A DNA stretch of 20,510 nucleotides from JANLQX01 sp043775075 (lineage in GTDB: Bacteria > Actinomycetota > Acidimicrobiia > Acidimicrobiales > JANYDT01), in NCBI GenBank assembly GCA_043775075.1, contig JAYVSS010000400.1:1-20510 (forward strand), written 5' to 3'. Of the stretch, positions 1 to 6,816 are shown piece by piece. Below the pieces are notes generated by a model. It ran no database searches. It saw nothing but the letters and a program-made list of their open reading frames with translations, and had not been told where the DNA came from. Within the stretch, counting starts at the first letter, position 1; the number at the start of each line of letters is the position of its first letter. Both the position numbers and the translations under genes were made by a program.

Positions 1-18
1 TGCAGTTGCCAGCCAAGG

Positions 19-121
19 CGCGTCCAGGTCGGTACATTTCCGCGTCCAAATCGGCGAAAACGCAGGCTCCGGACTATCAAAACTGCTTATTTGGACGTGA
101 AAAACGGCCGACTTGGACGCG
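19..121. repeat. imperfect 36-bp inverted repeat built from CGTCCA boxes
   Basis: The arms are 19-54 and the complement of 86-121, matching at about 27 of 36 positions. Each arm carries two CGTCCA boxes exactly 22 bp apart, giving two direct and two inverted copies. The repeat lies in non-coding DNA just beyond the stop of the MFS gene. It could be a transcript-end structure, a protein-binding array or a genome repeat. No recognised family is assigned. Confidence 0.6.
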
Positions 122-134
122 GCCCACAAGGTAC

Positions 135-299
135 GACCATGTCGACATCGCGGCACTGTTAGTGGGCCGCTGGCGCTCCGTGACGGCTACCACCGGCAAG
201 GACGGCCCGTGTTCCCCGACGGGCGCGGACAACGAAGATTGCGGCGACTCCGTAGAGCCCCGCCCCAACGACGAACGGTGCCGCGATGTCGACATGGTC
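135..299. repeat. exact 22-bp inverted repeat over the MFS gene 3' end
   Basis: Positions 135-156 are the exact reverse complement of 278-299, with 121 bp between. The right copy is coding sequence in the MFS gene and encodes YDHVDIAA. The left copy lies just past the stop codon. The adjoining Tyr codon is TAC beside one copy and TAT beside the other. Origin is unknown: a duplicated inverted fragment, a template-switch product, an invertible segment or an assembly error are all possible. Confidence 0.8.
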
Positions 300-1430
300 A
301 TAGAGCAACCCCGCCGCCAACGGTCCGATCACCCGGGCGAGCGAGCCAAACGACTGCTGAACGCCCATCAACTCTCCCCGCATCATCGGGTCAATGCGAG
401 CCGAAATGGTGCTGGACAAAGACGGCGACGCCAGACCCTGCCCAAATGCCGTGAGCAGCACCTGCGGGACCAACATCCACCAGTTGTGGGTCAACGCCAA
501 CACGATGAACCCGCTCCCGACGGAAAGTAAGCCAAATGCCAGCACCGGCAGTTCGCCAAACCGCCCAACGGCTTTGCCCACCAACAACCCCTGCACAACC
601 ATCAACGTGAGGCCAACAAACGTGAACACAATGCCCGCTCCCCGCTGACCGAATCCCAGTCGTTCGCCCATGAAAACGGTGACGAGTTGCTCAAATCCGG
701 CAAAGGCAAAGAACGTCAAAAACACGATGATCAGGAGTTCACCGAGGCCATTTTCATTCCACCGTCGAGCCAGACCGGCGGCGGTCCCGGTGGCCTGCGC
801 TTCCGCCGCTTCAGCCAACGCCATGCCCTTCGTCTCCGGCACGCGTATCCATGTGGCAATAGCGTTGACGAAGGCGATGGCCGCCGCCCCGAAGAACGGT
901 GCCCGACGTCCGCCCGCCCATGTCAGGAGCGCGCCGAGGGCGGGACCGACGGTGAAGCCAATCCCGAACGCCGCTCCCATCATTCCCATCAACGCCGCTC
1001 GCCGTCGGGGTGGAGCCATATCTGCCACCGACGCTTGCGCCACGCCGATCGTCGCCCCCGACGCACCATCGAGCGCCCGAGCGAGGAGCAGAACCCACAG
1101 AGCGTTGGCCAGGCCGGTAAATACTGACGCCGCCGCCGTGCCGAGCATCGACATGACGAGAACGGGTTTGCGCCCCACGCGGTCGGAGAGCTTGCCCAAC
1201 GGCCGGGCCATGACGAACTGCATCAATGAAAAGGCCGAGCCGACGGCCCCGATGAACACGCCGTTAGCGCCAAGCGACTTGGCGTACGGGCCGAGGACCG
1301 GGATGGCAATACCAAAACCGATCATGTCGATGACGACAGCACTCCACAGGACCCAAAACCCGGCAGGCAATGGTTCCCGGATTTTCTTCGCCGAAGTCGG
1401 GGGAGCGGCTGCTGCGGACATGCGGCTCAT
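159..1430 (-). CDS. MFS transporter, Tet/DHA1-like drug exporter
   Basis: This is a 12-helix-type major facilitator of about 423 residues, probably a proton-coupled exporter of drugs or other small molecules in the cytoplasmic membrane. The first helix contains VVIDMIGFGIAIPVLGPYA, typical of Tet-like DHA1 transporters. The loop after helix 2 carries the MFS motif A form GKLSDRVGRKP. Hydrophobic helices alternate with basic loops to the C-terminus, and length is normal for the family. The start is taken as ATG at 1430; TTG at 1433 and ATG at 1421 are alternatives, and no clear Shine-Dalgarno decides. The gene stands alone between repeat-rich spacers, and its last 40 or so codons lie between the two copies of the 22-bp inverted repeat. 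The substrate cannot be told from sequence. Confidence 0.88.
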   Translation of the reverse strand: MSRMSAAAAPPTSAKKIREPLPAGFWVLWSAVVIDMIGFGIAIPVLGPYAKSLGANGVFIGAVGSAFSLMQFVMARPLGKLSDRVGRKPVLVMSMLGTAAASVFTGLANALWVLLLARALDGASGATIGVAQASVADMAPPRRRAALMGMMGAAFGIGFTVGPALGALLTWAGGRRAPFFGAAAIAFVNAIATWIRVPETKGMALAEAAEAQATGTAAGLARRWNENGLGELLIIVFLTFFAFAGFEQLVTVFMGERLGFGQRGAGIVFTFVGLTLMVVQGLLVGKAVGRFGELPVLAFGLLSVGSGFIVLALTHNWWMLVPQVLLTAFGQGLASPSLSSTISARIDPMMRGELMGVQQSFGSLARVIGPLAAGLLYDHVDIAAPFVVGAGLYGVAAIFVVRARRGTRAVLAGGSRHGAPAAH

Positions 1431-1479
1431 CAAGGTACTCGGCTGTACTCACAGCACCGGCCCGACGCACTGCCCGAGT

Positions 1480-1580
1480 GTGAAGTGTGCGCGTCAGTGT
1501 GTGGATTCAGGGGACCACTGAGCACCCACTTTGACGCACACACTTCACACTTGGCGCCGGCGTTGACGCACACACTTCAC
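1480..1580. repeat. three copies of TGACGCRCACACTTCAC, one inverted
   Basis: Copies are at 1480-1496 (inverted, with G at the R position), 1532-1548 and 1564-1580 (both with A). The two direct copies are 32 bp apart and their flanks are also partly alike (ACTTGGCGCCG against GCTGGTGCCG). The first two copies extend to a 20-nt match and could fold as a long hairpin. The cluster lies 50-150 bp upstream of the MFS start, so it may be a regulatory array or a genome repeat. Confidence 0.75.
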
Positions 1581-1645
1581 GCTGGTGCCGGGCTTGGCGT
1601 CGGCTTGGCCACATTTGGCCCCCACTTGGAGGAGAGCGGGAAACA

Positions 1646-1677
1646 CATCGAGCCGACCCCGGAGGGTCGGCTCGATG
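1646..1677 (-). terminator. strong hairpin, probable transcription terminator
   Basis: A perfect 14-bp stem closes on the loop at 1660-1663; the core is GAGCCGACCC pairing with GGGTCGGCTC. There is only a short T-rich stretch after it on the minus strand. It lies downstream of the cold-shock gene and upstream of the MFS gene, so it most likely separates those two transcripts. Confidence 0.7.
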
Positions 1678-1721
1678 CGTTCATTCGGTTGTGGCGCCCC
1701 AAAACGAGGCGACACGGAGAT

Positions 1722-1737
1722 CGTTAGAGGCCTAACG
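1722..1737 (-). terminator. small hairpin after the cold-shock gene
   Basis: CGTTAG pairs with CTAACG across a 4-nt loop, starting 10 nt past the cold-shock stop codon on the minus strand. It may stabilise the transcript end or act with the stronger hairpin further down. No T-run follows directly. Confidence 0.4.
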
Positions 1738-1746
1738 ACGCTCGGA

Positions 1747-1950
1747 TCAACCTGGGCGTACGTTGGAAGCTTGCAGACCCTTCGGGCCCTGCTGCACTTC
1801 GAACTCCACCTTCTCGCCTTCGGCAAGGGAACGGTACCCCTGCTTCTGGATGGCGGAGTGATGGACGAATACGTCCTGCCCTCCGTCGGTCTGCGAGATG
1901 AAGCCGAAGCCCTTCTCTGCGTTGAACCACTTGACTGTTCCGGCTGCCAT
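1747..1950 (-). CDS. cold-shock protein, CspA family
   Basis: This 67-residue single cold-shock domain binds single-stranded RNA and DNA and acts as an RNA chaperone in the cytoplasm. It begins GTVKWFNAEKGFGFI, containing the RNP1-like motif KGFGFI, and continues to VFVHHSAI, the RNP2-like motif. It ends in NVRPG, and its length is the family norm. ATG at 1950 is chosen because it gives the standard MA-GTVKWFN start; the frame stays open 21 codons further upstream but that extension has no family match. A purine-rich AAGGGGG lies about 10 nt upstream. The gene has its own promoter about 130 nt upstream and two hairpins downstream. Whether it is cold-induced or constitutive cannot be told. Confidence 0.95.
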   Translation of the reverse strand: MAAGTVKWFNAEKGFGFISQTDGGQDVFVHHSAIQKQGYRSLAEGEKVEFEVQQGPKGLQASNVRPG

Positions 1951-2080
1951 CGTGGCGGCCCCCTTAATAATGCGGAGCCCAGGGTGGGCTCTTGGGTGTT
2001 GAGTGAGGGCCACCCCTCCGCCGATCTGAGCCTACGAAACCGCTTGCTGAAAGACCGAGGACGAATTCCCCTCGCACCTG
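1951..2080 (-). promoter_or_regulatory. long 5' leader of the cold-shock gene
   Basis: If the promoter at 2081-2108 is right, the message has an untranslated leader of roughly 120 nt. A 7-bp hairpin (GAGCCCA/TGGGCTC, loop 1982-1984) lies at 1975-1991, about 25 nt before the start codon. Long structured leaders are known for cspA-type genes, where they act as temperature-dependent elements. No specific conserved motif is recognised here. Confidence 0.4.
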
Positions 2081-2115
2081 ACGATAACAGAGAAAAGTGA
2101 CGTGTCAACCGTCAC
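2081..2115 (-). promoter_or_regulatory. promoter of the cold-shock gene with overlapping dyad
   Basis: On the minus strand TTGACA (2108-2103) is followed after 16 nt by TATCGT (2086-2081), a good -35 and a fair -10 for the housekeeping sigma factor. A perfect dyad, GTGACG-N7-CGTCAC at 2097-2115, covers the -35 box and could be a repressor or activator site. The promoter lies in the 200-bp gap between cysS and the cold-shock gene. Confidence 0.55.
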
Positions 2116-2158
2116 GTGTAGTTGAAGTCTCAACGATTTCGGCTGGTCACGCAGTCTC

Positions 2159-3541
2159 CTAGCCCCGACGCACGATCGATCCAGTTTTCGTTTGCTCGAC
2201 GATCCAGCCAGCGGACTGAAGTTGGGCGCGGGCGGCGTCGGAGGTGCCCCAGTCCTTGGCGGCTCGGGCCTCGTCGAGAATTTTCACGAGATCGGCGACC
2301 TCAAAGGGGATCGCTGCGTCTAGGCGGGCCGGGAACAGACCGAGGGCCCCTGCCATTTCGAACACCGTGGCGGCCAGTTCGTCGGCGTCCGGAGCCTCGC
2401 TGTCAAAGGCCGAGTTGGCCACCCTGAGGGTCTCAAACACGATCGCCAATGCCCCGGGTGTGTCGAGGTCTTTTTCCAAACGATCGCGGAATCGGGCGAT
2501 CACGCTGGTGTCGAGGGCGACCAGTGCGGCGTCGAGACCAACGGTGGTCGATGGCGACGACTCGGCCCGGCGAGCCAATCCGTCAAACCGAGCCAAAGCG
2601 GTTTCAGCATCGGAAATCAACTCCGGGGTGACTTCGATCGGCGAGCGATAGTGGCCGCGCAAGATCAGTAGACGGTAAGCGCGCGGATCAACACGACCGA
2701 GCATCTCCGTGAGCGACGTGAAGTTGCCGAGGCTCTTCGACATCTTCTCCCCGCCGGACTCGATGAAGCCGTGGTGCACCCAATGATGGGAGAACAGGTG
2801 GCCCAATGCCACGGCTTGGGCTCGCTCATTCTCGTGGTGCGGGAACATCAGGTCGAGACCGCCACCGTGCAGGTCGAAATTGTCCCCGAGGATGTCCAGG
2901 CTCATGACGACACACTCGGTGTGCCAGCCCGGTCGACCGGCGCCCCACGGTGACTGCCACTGAGGCACATCGTCGGGACCCTTCGCCTTCTTCCACAACG
3001 CAAAGTCGACGGGCTGACGCTTTGCGGGATCCGCCTCCACCCGCGCACCCGCTTGCAGGGACTCGATCGTCTGGCGGGCGAGCAGGCCGTAGTCCGCCAC
3101 CGACGACGGCGAGAAATACACCGTGCTCGCGGTGTCGTAGGCCGCGCCCTTTTCGATAAGCGCGCCGATTAACTCGACCATACGAGGAACGAACTCCGTG
3201 GCCCGCGGTTGATGATGCGGCCGAAGAGCACCGAGAGCATCGACGGCGTTCCACCACTCGGCCTCATACTTCGTCGCCAGCTTCTCGGCCGACATCTTCG
3301 ACGCCGCTGCTCGTTCGATGATCTTGTCGTCGATATCAGTGATATTGCTGACGTGCGTTACTTCAAACCCGAGCCACTCCAGCGCCCGTCTAAGGATGTC
3401 CCACGAAAGGATGGCGCGACCATGACCAAGGTGGGGAAGGTCATAGACCGTGGGTCCGCAGGCGTAGAACGAAAACTTTCCCGGCTCGCGCGAAACGAGC
3501 TCGACCGGCCGACCTATGGCGGTGTCATGGAGGGAAATCAC
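2159..3541 (-). CDS. cysS: cysteinyl-tRNA synthetase
   Basis: This class I aminoacyl-tRNA synthetase charges tRNA-Cys with cysteine in the cytoplasm. The 460-residue length is usual for bacterial CysRS. Seen in order are CGPTVYD with zinc ligand Cys28, the HIGH box as HLGH at 37-40, zinc ligand Cys210 in WHTEC, the GGGLDLMFPHHENE segment with the remaining zinc ligands at about 235-240, and KMSKS at 266-270. CGPTVYD and the length favour CysRS over MshC, the mycothiol ligase that shares this fold. The start is GTG at 3541, with an in-frame TAA only four codons upstream. A GGAGG sits just 1 nt before GTG, which is unusually close. It is divergent from valS and about 50 bp upstream of the cold-shock promoter. 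Confidence 0.96.
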   Translation of the reverse strand: MISLHDTAIGRPVELVSREPGKFSFYACGPTVYDLPHLGHGRAILSWDILRRALEWLGFEVTHVSNITDIDDKIIERAAASKMSAEKLATKYEAEWWNAVDALGALRPHHQPRATEFVPRMVELIGALIEKGAAYDTASTVYFSPSSVADYGLLARQTIESLQAGARVEADPAKRQPVDFALWKKAKGPDDVPQWQSPWGAGRPGWHTECVVMSLDILGDNFDLHGGGLDLMFPHHENERAQAVALGHLFSHHWVHHGFIESGGEKMSKSLGNFTSLTEMLGRVDPRAYRLLILRGHYRSPIEVTPELISDAETALARFDGLARRAESSPSTTVGLDAALVALDTSVIARFRDRLEKDLDTPGALAIVFETLRVANSAFDSEAPDADELAATVFEMAGALGLFPARLDAAIPFEVADLVKILDEARAAKDWGTSDAARAQLQSAGWIVEQTKTGSIVRRG

Positions 3542-3642
3542 GCCTCCAGGTTACGACGCCGCTCTTAACAGCACGACCGGATTTGGCGGTCGCCACAAAA
3601 CAGCGGAATTCCACAGACCGCGCCAGTAACCTTGCTCGTCCT
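3542..3642. promoter_or_regulatory. divergent cysS/valS promoter region
   Basis: About 100 bp separate two divergently read synthetase genes, so both promoters should lie here. I see no strong -35/-10 pair. TAACCT at 3627-3632 lies 10 nt before the valS ATG and could be the -10 box of a leaderless valS transcript. A small dyad, GACCG-N7-CGGTC, lies at 3575-3591. There is no T-box-like leader. Confidence 0.35.
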
Positions 3643-6213
3643 ATGGCCCGCCGCGTTCCCGAAAAACCATCGCTCGACGGACTTGAGGCAAAGGTCGGCG
3701 CAGTATGGGCCGAAACCGGTGTGTATGCCTTCGACCGCACGGCCGATCGGGCTGACGTGTACGCCATCGACACCCCGCCACCAACGGTGAGCGGTTCGTT
3801 GCACGTAGGGCACGTGTTCAGCTACACCCACACGGACACCATCGCCCGCTACCAACGCATGACCGGCAAGAAGGTGTTCTATCCCATGGGATGGGACGAC
3901 AACGGGCTGCCCACAGAGCGTCGGGTGCAAAATTACTACGGCGTCACGTGCGATCCTTCGGTGCCGTACGAAGCGTCATTCGTCGCTCCGTATGCGGGGA
4001 ACGTGCCGAAAGATCAGCGGGATAGACCGGCGATCAGCCGTAAGAACTTCGTTGAGCTGTGCCATATGTTGACGGCCGAGGACGAGAAGGTGTTCGAGGC
4101 ACTGTGGCGTCGGCTTGGTCTCTCCGTGGATTGGTCGCTGATGTACACGACCATCGGGAGAGAGGCGCAGGCGATTAGTCAGCGCGCATTCCTTCGTAAC
4201 GTGGAAGCTGGCGTGGCGTATCCCACCGAAGCGCCCACGCTCTGGGATGTGGACTTCCGGTCCGCCGTGGCCCAGGCCGAACTTGTCGACAGGGAGATGG
4301 CCGGCGCCTATCACGCCATTGCTTTCCACCGGACCGACGGCACCGGAGATGTGGTCATCGAGACCACGCGGCCCGAACTGCTCGCGGCATGCGTGGCGCT
4401 CGTGGCCCATCCCGACGACGCTCGGTATCAGCCACTGTTCGGCACCACTGTTCGCACGCCGCTGTACGGCGTGGAAGTCCCCGTCTTGGCCCACGAGCTC
4501 GCCGATCCGGAAAAGGGTTCCGGTATCGCCATGATCTGCACGTTCGGCGATCTCACGGACGTGATCTGGTGGCGCGAGTTGCAACTTCCTACGCGCGCTT
4601 CCATCGGCCGGGATGGCTGTATGCTCGCCACGCCGCCTGAAGGGGTGGCCATCGACGGACCATACGCCGAGATCGTGGGCAAGGGCGTGAAGCGGGCGCA
4701 AAAAATCGTCGTGGCTCAACTCCTTTCGAGTGGCGAACTCATTGGCGATCCCCGGCCAATCACCCATCAAGTGAAGTTCTTCGAAAAAGGCGACCGGCCG
4801 CTGGAGATTGTCACCAGCCGTCAGTGGTTCGTGCGGACAGTGGCCGATCGAGACGCGCTGCTCCAACGAGCAACGGACATGCAGTGGCACCCTCCGTACA
4901 TGAAGTCCCGATACGACGATTGGGTCAAGGGCCTCAATGGCGACTGGTGCGTCTCGCGTCAACGGTTCTTCGGGGTGCCCTTTCCGCTTTGGTATGGCGT
5001 GGATGCCAACGGCGAGACCGTCTACTCAATGGTGATGTTTCCCGATCAAGATGCGCTGCCGATCGACCCCCAGTCCGACGTGCCCGCGTGTTACACGGAA
5101 GCGCAGCGCGGTCAGCCCGGCGGCTTCATTGGCGACCCCGATGTCATGGATACGTGGGCCACATCGTCGCTCACGCCTCAGATTGCTGGCCGCTGGTCGG
5201 TCGACAGCGATCTGTGGGCCCGAATGTATCCAATGGACCTTCGTCCCCAGGCCCACGACATCATCCGCACGTGGTTGTTCTCCACCGTGGTTCGGGCCCA
5301 CGCCGAGTTCGGCGTGGCTCCATGGAAGAACGCAGCAATCAGCGGGTGGATTCTCGATCCTGACCGCAAGAAAATGTCGAAGAGCCAGGGCAACGTGGTC
5401 GTGCCCACTGACCTCCTTGAGGAATTCGGGTCCGATGCCGTTCGCTATTGGGCGGCGTCGGCCCGTCCGGGCGTGGACACCACCTTCGATTCTGGGCAGA
5501 TGAAGATCGGCCGCAAGTTGGCCGTGAAACTTCTGAACGCTTCACGCTTCAGCTTGGGTTGCACCGAAAACGCCGTCGGGACCGAGAAAATAAGCGCGCC
5601 GATTGACTGCGCGCTTATTGCTCGGCTGAACACGCTGGTCCGCGAGGCAACCGCGGCATTCGATGGCTATGACTACGCCCGGGCGCTGGAGAGGACCGAA
5701 GCATTCTTCTGGTCGTTCTGCGACAACTATCTGGAGCTGGCAAAGAGCCGGGCATACGGCGGTGAAAAGTACACCACCGCCGTCACCGAGTCCGCACAGG
5801 CCACCCTGCAGCTCACCCTGGACGTGATGCTGCGGTTGTTCTCGCCCTTCATCCCGTTTGTCACCGACGAGGTGTGGTCGTGGTGGCGCGATGGCTCCGT
5901 GCATGCCCAGGCGTGGCCCACGGCAGCGGAACTGAGCGCTGGCACGGGGGCAGACGATCTCGTCCTCAGCGTGGCATCAGAAACCCTCAGTGGAGTCCGA
6001 AAAGCCAAAACCGAAGCCAAGGTTTCTATCAAGGCTGCGGTCGATTCCGCCGTTGCCACGCTTGTTACGGAGCGAGCTTCCGCCCTTCGTCAGGCGGCGA
6101 CCGATGTGGCCGATGCCGGAGTGGTCAGCACACTTACTATCCTGGTGACCGACGATCCTGAGCAAAGTTCGCTCGCCGTCATGTTGGCTCCGCCATCCGC
6201 CAACGACGAGTGA
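3643..6213 (+). CDS. valS: valyl-tRNA synthetase, archaeal/type-2 form
   Basis: This class I synthetase charges tRNA-Val and edits mischarged threonine. It has 856 residues from ATG 3643; an in-frame TTG at 3583 would add 20 residues that look unstructured. The HIGH box is HVGH at 54-57, followed by YPMGWDDNGLPTER at about 80-93, the insertion (CP1) editing domain with ETTRPELL, WCVSRQRFFGVPFPLWYG, DTWATSS, KMSKS at 577-581, and an alpha-helical anticodon-binding domain. DDNGLPTE at 85-92 replaces the DHAGIATQ of standard bacterial ValRS and matches the archaeal/Rickettsia-like (type 2) group. The C-terminal coiled-coil arm of E. coli-type ValRS appears absent; the protein ends in a short acidic tail. 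There is no clear Shine-Dalgarno, so translation may be leaderless. A 16-bp hairpin lies inside the gene. Confidence 0.95.
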   Translation: MARRVPEKPSLDGLEAKVGAVWAETGVYAFDRTADRADVYAIDTPPPTVSGSLHVGHVFSYTHTDTIARYQRMTGKKVFYPMGWDDNGLPTERRVQNYYGVTCDPSVPYEASFVAPYAGNVPKDQRDRPAISRKNFVELCHMLTAEDEKVFEALWRRLGLSVDWSLMYTTIGREAQAISQRAFLRNVEAGVAYPTEAPTLWDVDFRSAVAQAELVDREMAGAYHAIAFHRTDGTGDVVIETTRPELLAACVALVAHPDDARYQPLFGTTVRTPLYGVEVPVLAHELADPEKGSGIAMICTFGDLTDVIWWRELQLPTRASIGRDGCMLATPPEGVAIDGPYAEIVGKGVKRAQKIVVAQLLSSGELIGDPRPITHQVKFFEKGDRPLEIVTSRQWFVRTVADRDALLQRATDMQWHPPYMKSRYDDWVKGLNGDWCVSRQRFFGVPFPLWYGVDANGETVYSMVMFPDQDALPIDPQSDVPACYTEAQRGQPGGFIGDPDVMDTWATSSLTPQIAGRWSVDSDLWARMYPMDLRPQAHDIIRTWLFSTVVRAHAEFGVAPWKNAAISGWILDPDRKKMSKSQGNVVVPTDLLEEFGSDAVRYWAASARPGVDTTFDSGQMKIGRKLAVKLLNASRFSLGCTENAVGTEKISAPIDCALIARLNTLVREATAAFDGYDYARALERTEAFFWSFCDNYLELAKSRAYGGEKYTTAVTESAQATLQLTLDVMLRLFSPFIPFVTDEVWSWWRDGSVHAQAWPTAAELSAGTGADDLVLSVASETLSGVRKAKTEAKVSIKAAVDSAVATLVTERASALRQAATDVADAGVVSTLTILVTDDPEQSSLAVMLAPPSANDE
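5582..5625. repeat. 16-bp hairpin inside valS
   Basis: AATAAGCGCGC (5589-5599) is the exact reverse complement of 5609-5619 across a 9-nt spacer. The stem continues outward with CCGAG/CTCGG after an AA-to-G bulge. It falls just after the KMSKS region, at the junction to the anticodon-binding domain. It may be chance or an mRNA structure; the reading frame is not disturbed. Confidence 0.6.
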
Positions 6214-6235
6214 TCCTGCTCATAGCAAGCTGATC

Positions 6236-6736
6236 TCAGCCAGCAACTTCGGGAAGCGGAAGGTACGGCACCGACATGACGTTGGCCATGGCCTCGACCG
6301 CAGCTTCCAGTTCACTCTGACGAGGCATCTTCGCCGCCGAACTCAACCAGAGCGGCTTCCCCTCGGTGCGGTGAACGCCCACGACAAGAAAACTCTTGAT
6401 GGGGATCAAACCGATGCCGGTAACCCCGGTGATCGGCAGAATGGTGGGCCCTTGGGTAATCGTTCGGGAGTTTTTGTCCAGCGTGGTAAGCGCGCGTACT
6501 TTTGACCGCGCCGACTGGATCAGTGCGGCCACTCCGAGCAAAACGAGCAGAACACCGATCACCACGATGGCGATACGGACGAGGCCGGAGAAGAAGAGTC
6601 CAATGACTGCTCCAAACACGCCGACGAGCAACGTGTACAGCCCTATCTTCTGGTCGCCGCCAGGCGCCATTCGCGTCTCGTAGCCCGTGGCAGTGGGCGT
6701 AATCGTGAAAAGACGGCTTGCGTATCGGGCGGTCAC
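6236..6736 (-). CDS. small membrane protein with two transmembrane helices
   Basis: I do not recognise the family. With GTG at 6736 the product is 166 residues: a polar N-terminus of about 30 residues, two closely spaced hydrophobic helices with a short turn (roughly residues 32-75, from KIGLYTLLVG to LLVLLGVAALI), then a soluble domain of about 90 residues. An AGAGGA directly abuts the GTG. ATG at 6670 (144 aa) and TTG at 6805 are alternatives. The soluble part contains strand-like KVRALTTLDKNSRTIT and IPIKSFLVVGVHR, resembling small membrane-anchored PH-like domains, but this is only an impression. It is the next gene after kdpE in the same direction, about 80 bp on, and converges with valS. 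It may be co-transcribed with kdpDE; a link to potassium is unproven. Confidence 0.65.
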   Translation of the reverse strand: MTARYASRLFTITPTATGYETRMAPGGDQKIGLYTLLVGVFGAVIGLFFSGLVRIAIVVIGVLLVLLGVAALIQSARSKVRALTTLDKNSRTITQGPTILPITGVTGIGLIPIKSFLVVGVHRTEGKPLWLSSAAKMPRQSELEAAVEAMANVMSVPYLPLPEVAG

Positions 6737-6766
6737 TCCTCTAGTTTTCCACGCGCTCCGCCAACC

Positions 6767-6786
6767 CCGGCGGACCCGTCCGCTGG
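6767..6786 (-). terminator. GC-rich hairpin after kdpE
   Basis: CCGGCGGA and TCCGCTGG pair with one mismatch across the loop CCCG, in the 80-bp gap between kdpE and the membrane protein gene. No U-run follows, so it may only attenuate or stabilise the transcript. Confidence 0.25.
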
Positions 6787-6816
6787 CGCCCGGCCAATAG
6801 GCCAACGCACAAGGGC

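Larger units (their letters stand above)
1434..1746. other. non-coding spacer with repeats and terminators
   Basis: About 310 bp lie between the MFS gene and the cold-shock gene. From right to left the spacer holds a short hairpin, a strong GC-rich hairpin, three copies of a 17-bp motif, and a 6-bp direct repeat GAGTAC (minus strand, 10 bp apart) close to the MFS start. Open frames here have no recognisable protein and low-complexity composition, so I see no gene. Confidence 0.7.

Noticed and set aside
670..1521. 283-codon plus-strand frame opposite the MFS gene
   Set aside because: Its residues are Ala/Pro/Arg/Thr-rich with no domain, and it is fully explained as the antisense of a clear 12-helix transporter in GC-rich DNA.
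1480..1580. Repeat cluster considered as a CRISPR array
   Set aside because: Only three copies, one inverted, no regular spacers of repeat-like length and no cas genes nearby.
3583..3642. 20-codon N-terminal extension of valS from TTG
   Set aside because: The extra residues (MAVATKQRNSTDR...) look non-domain, and ATG 3643 gives a normal family start.
3976..4962. 328-codon minus-strand frame opposite valS
   Set aside because: It lies entirely within the ValRS coding region, whose motifs are intact, and it has no recognisable domain.
3156..5605. 15-nt identity between cysS (3156-3170) and valS (5591-5605 region), ATAAGCGCGCCGATT
   Set aside because: A 15-nt match in a window this size is within chance for GC-rich coding DNA, and the flanks are unrelated; only the shorter 9-mer excess was kept as a finding.
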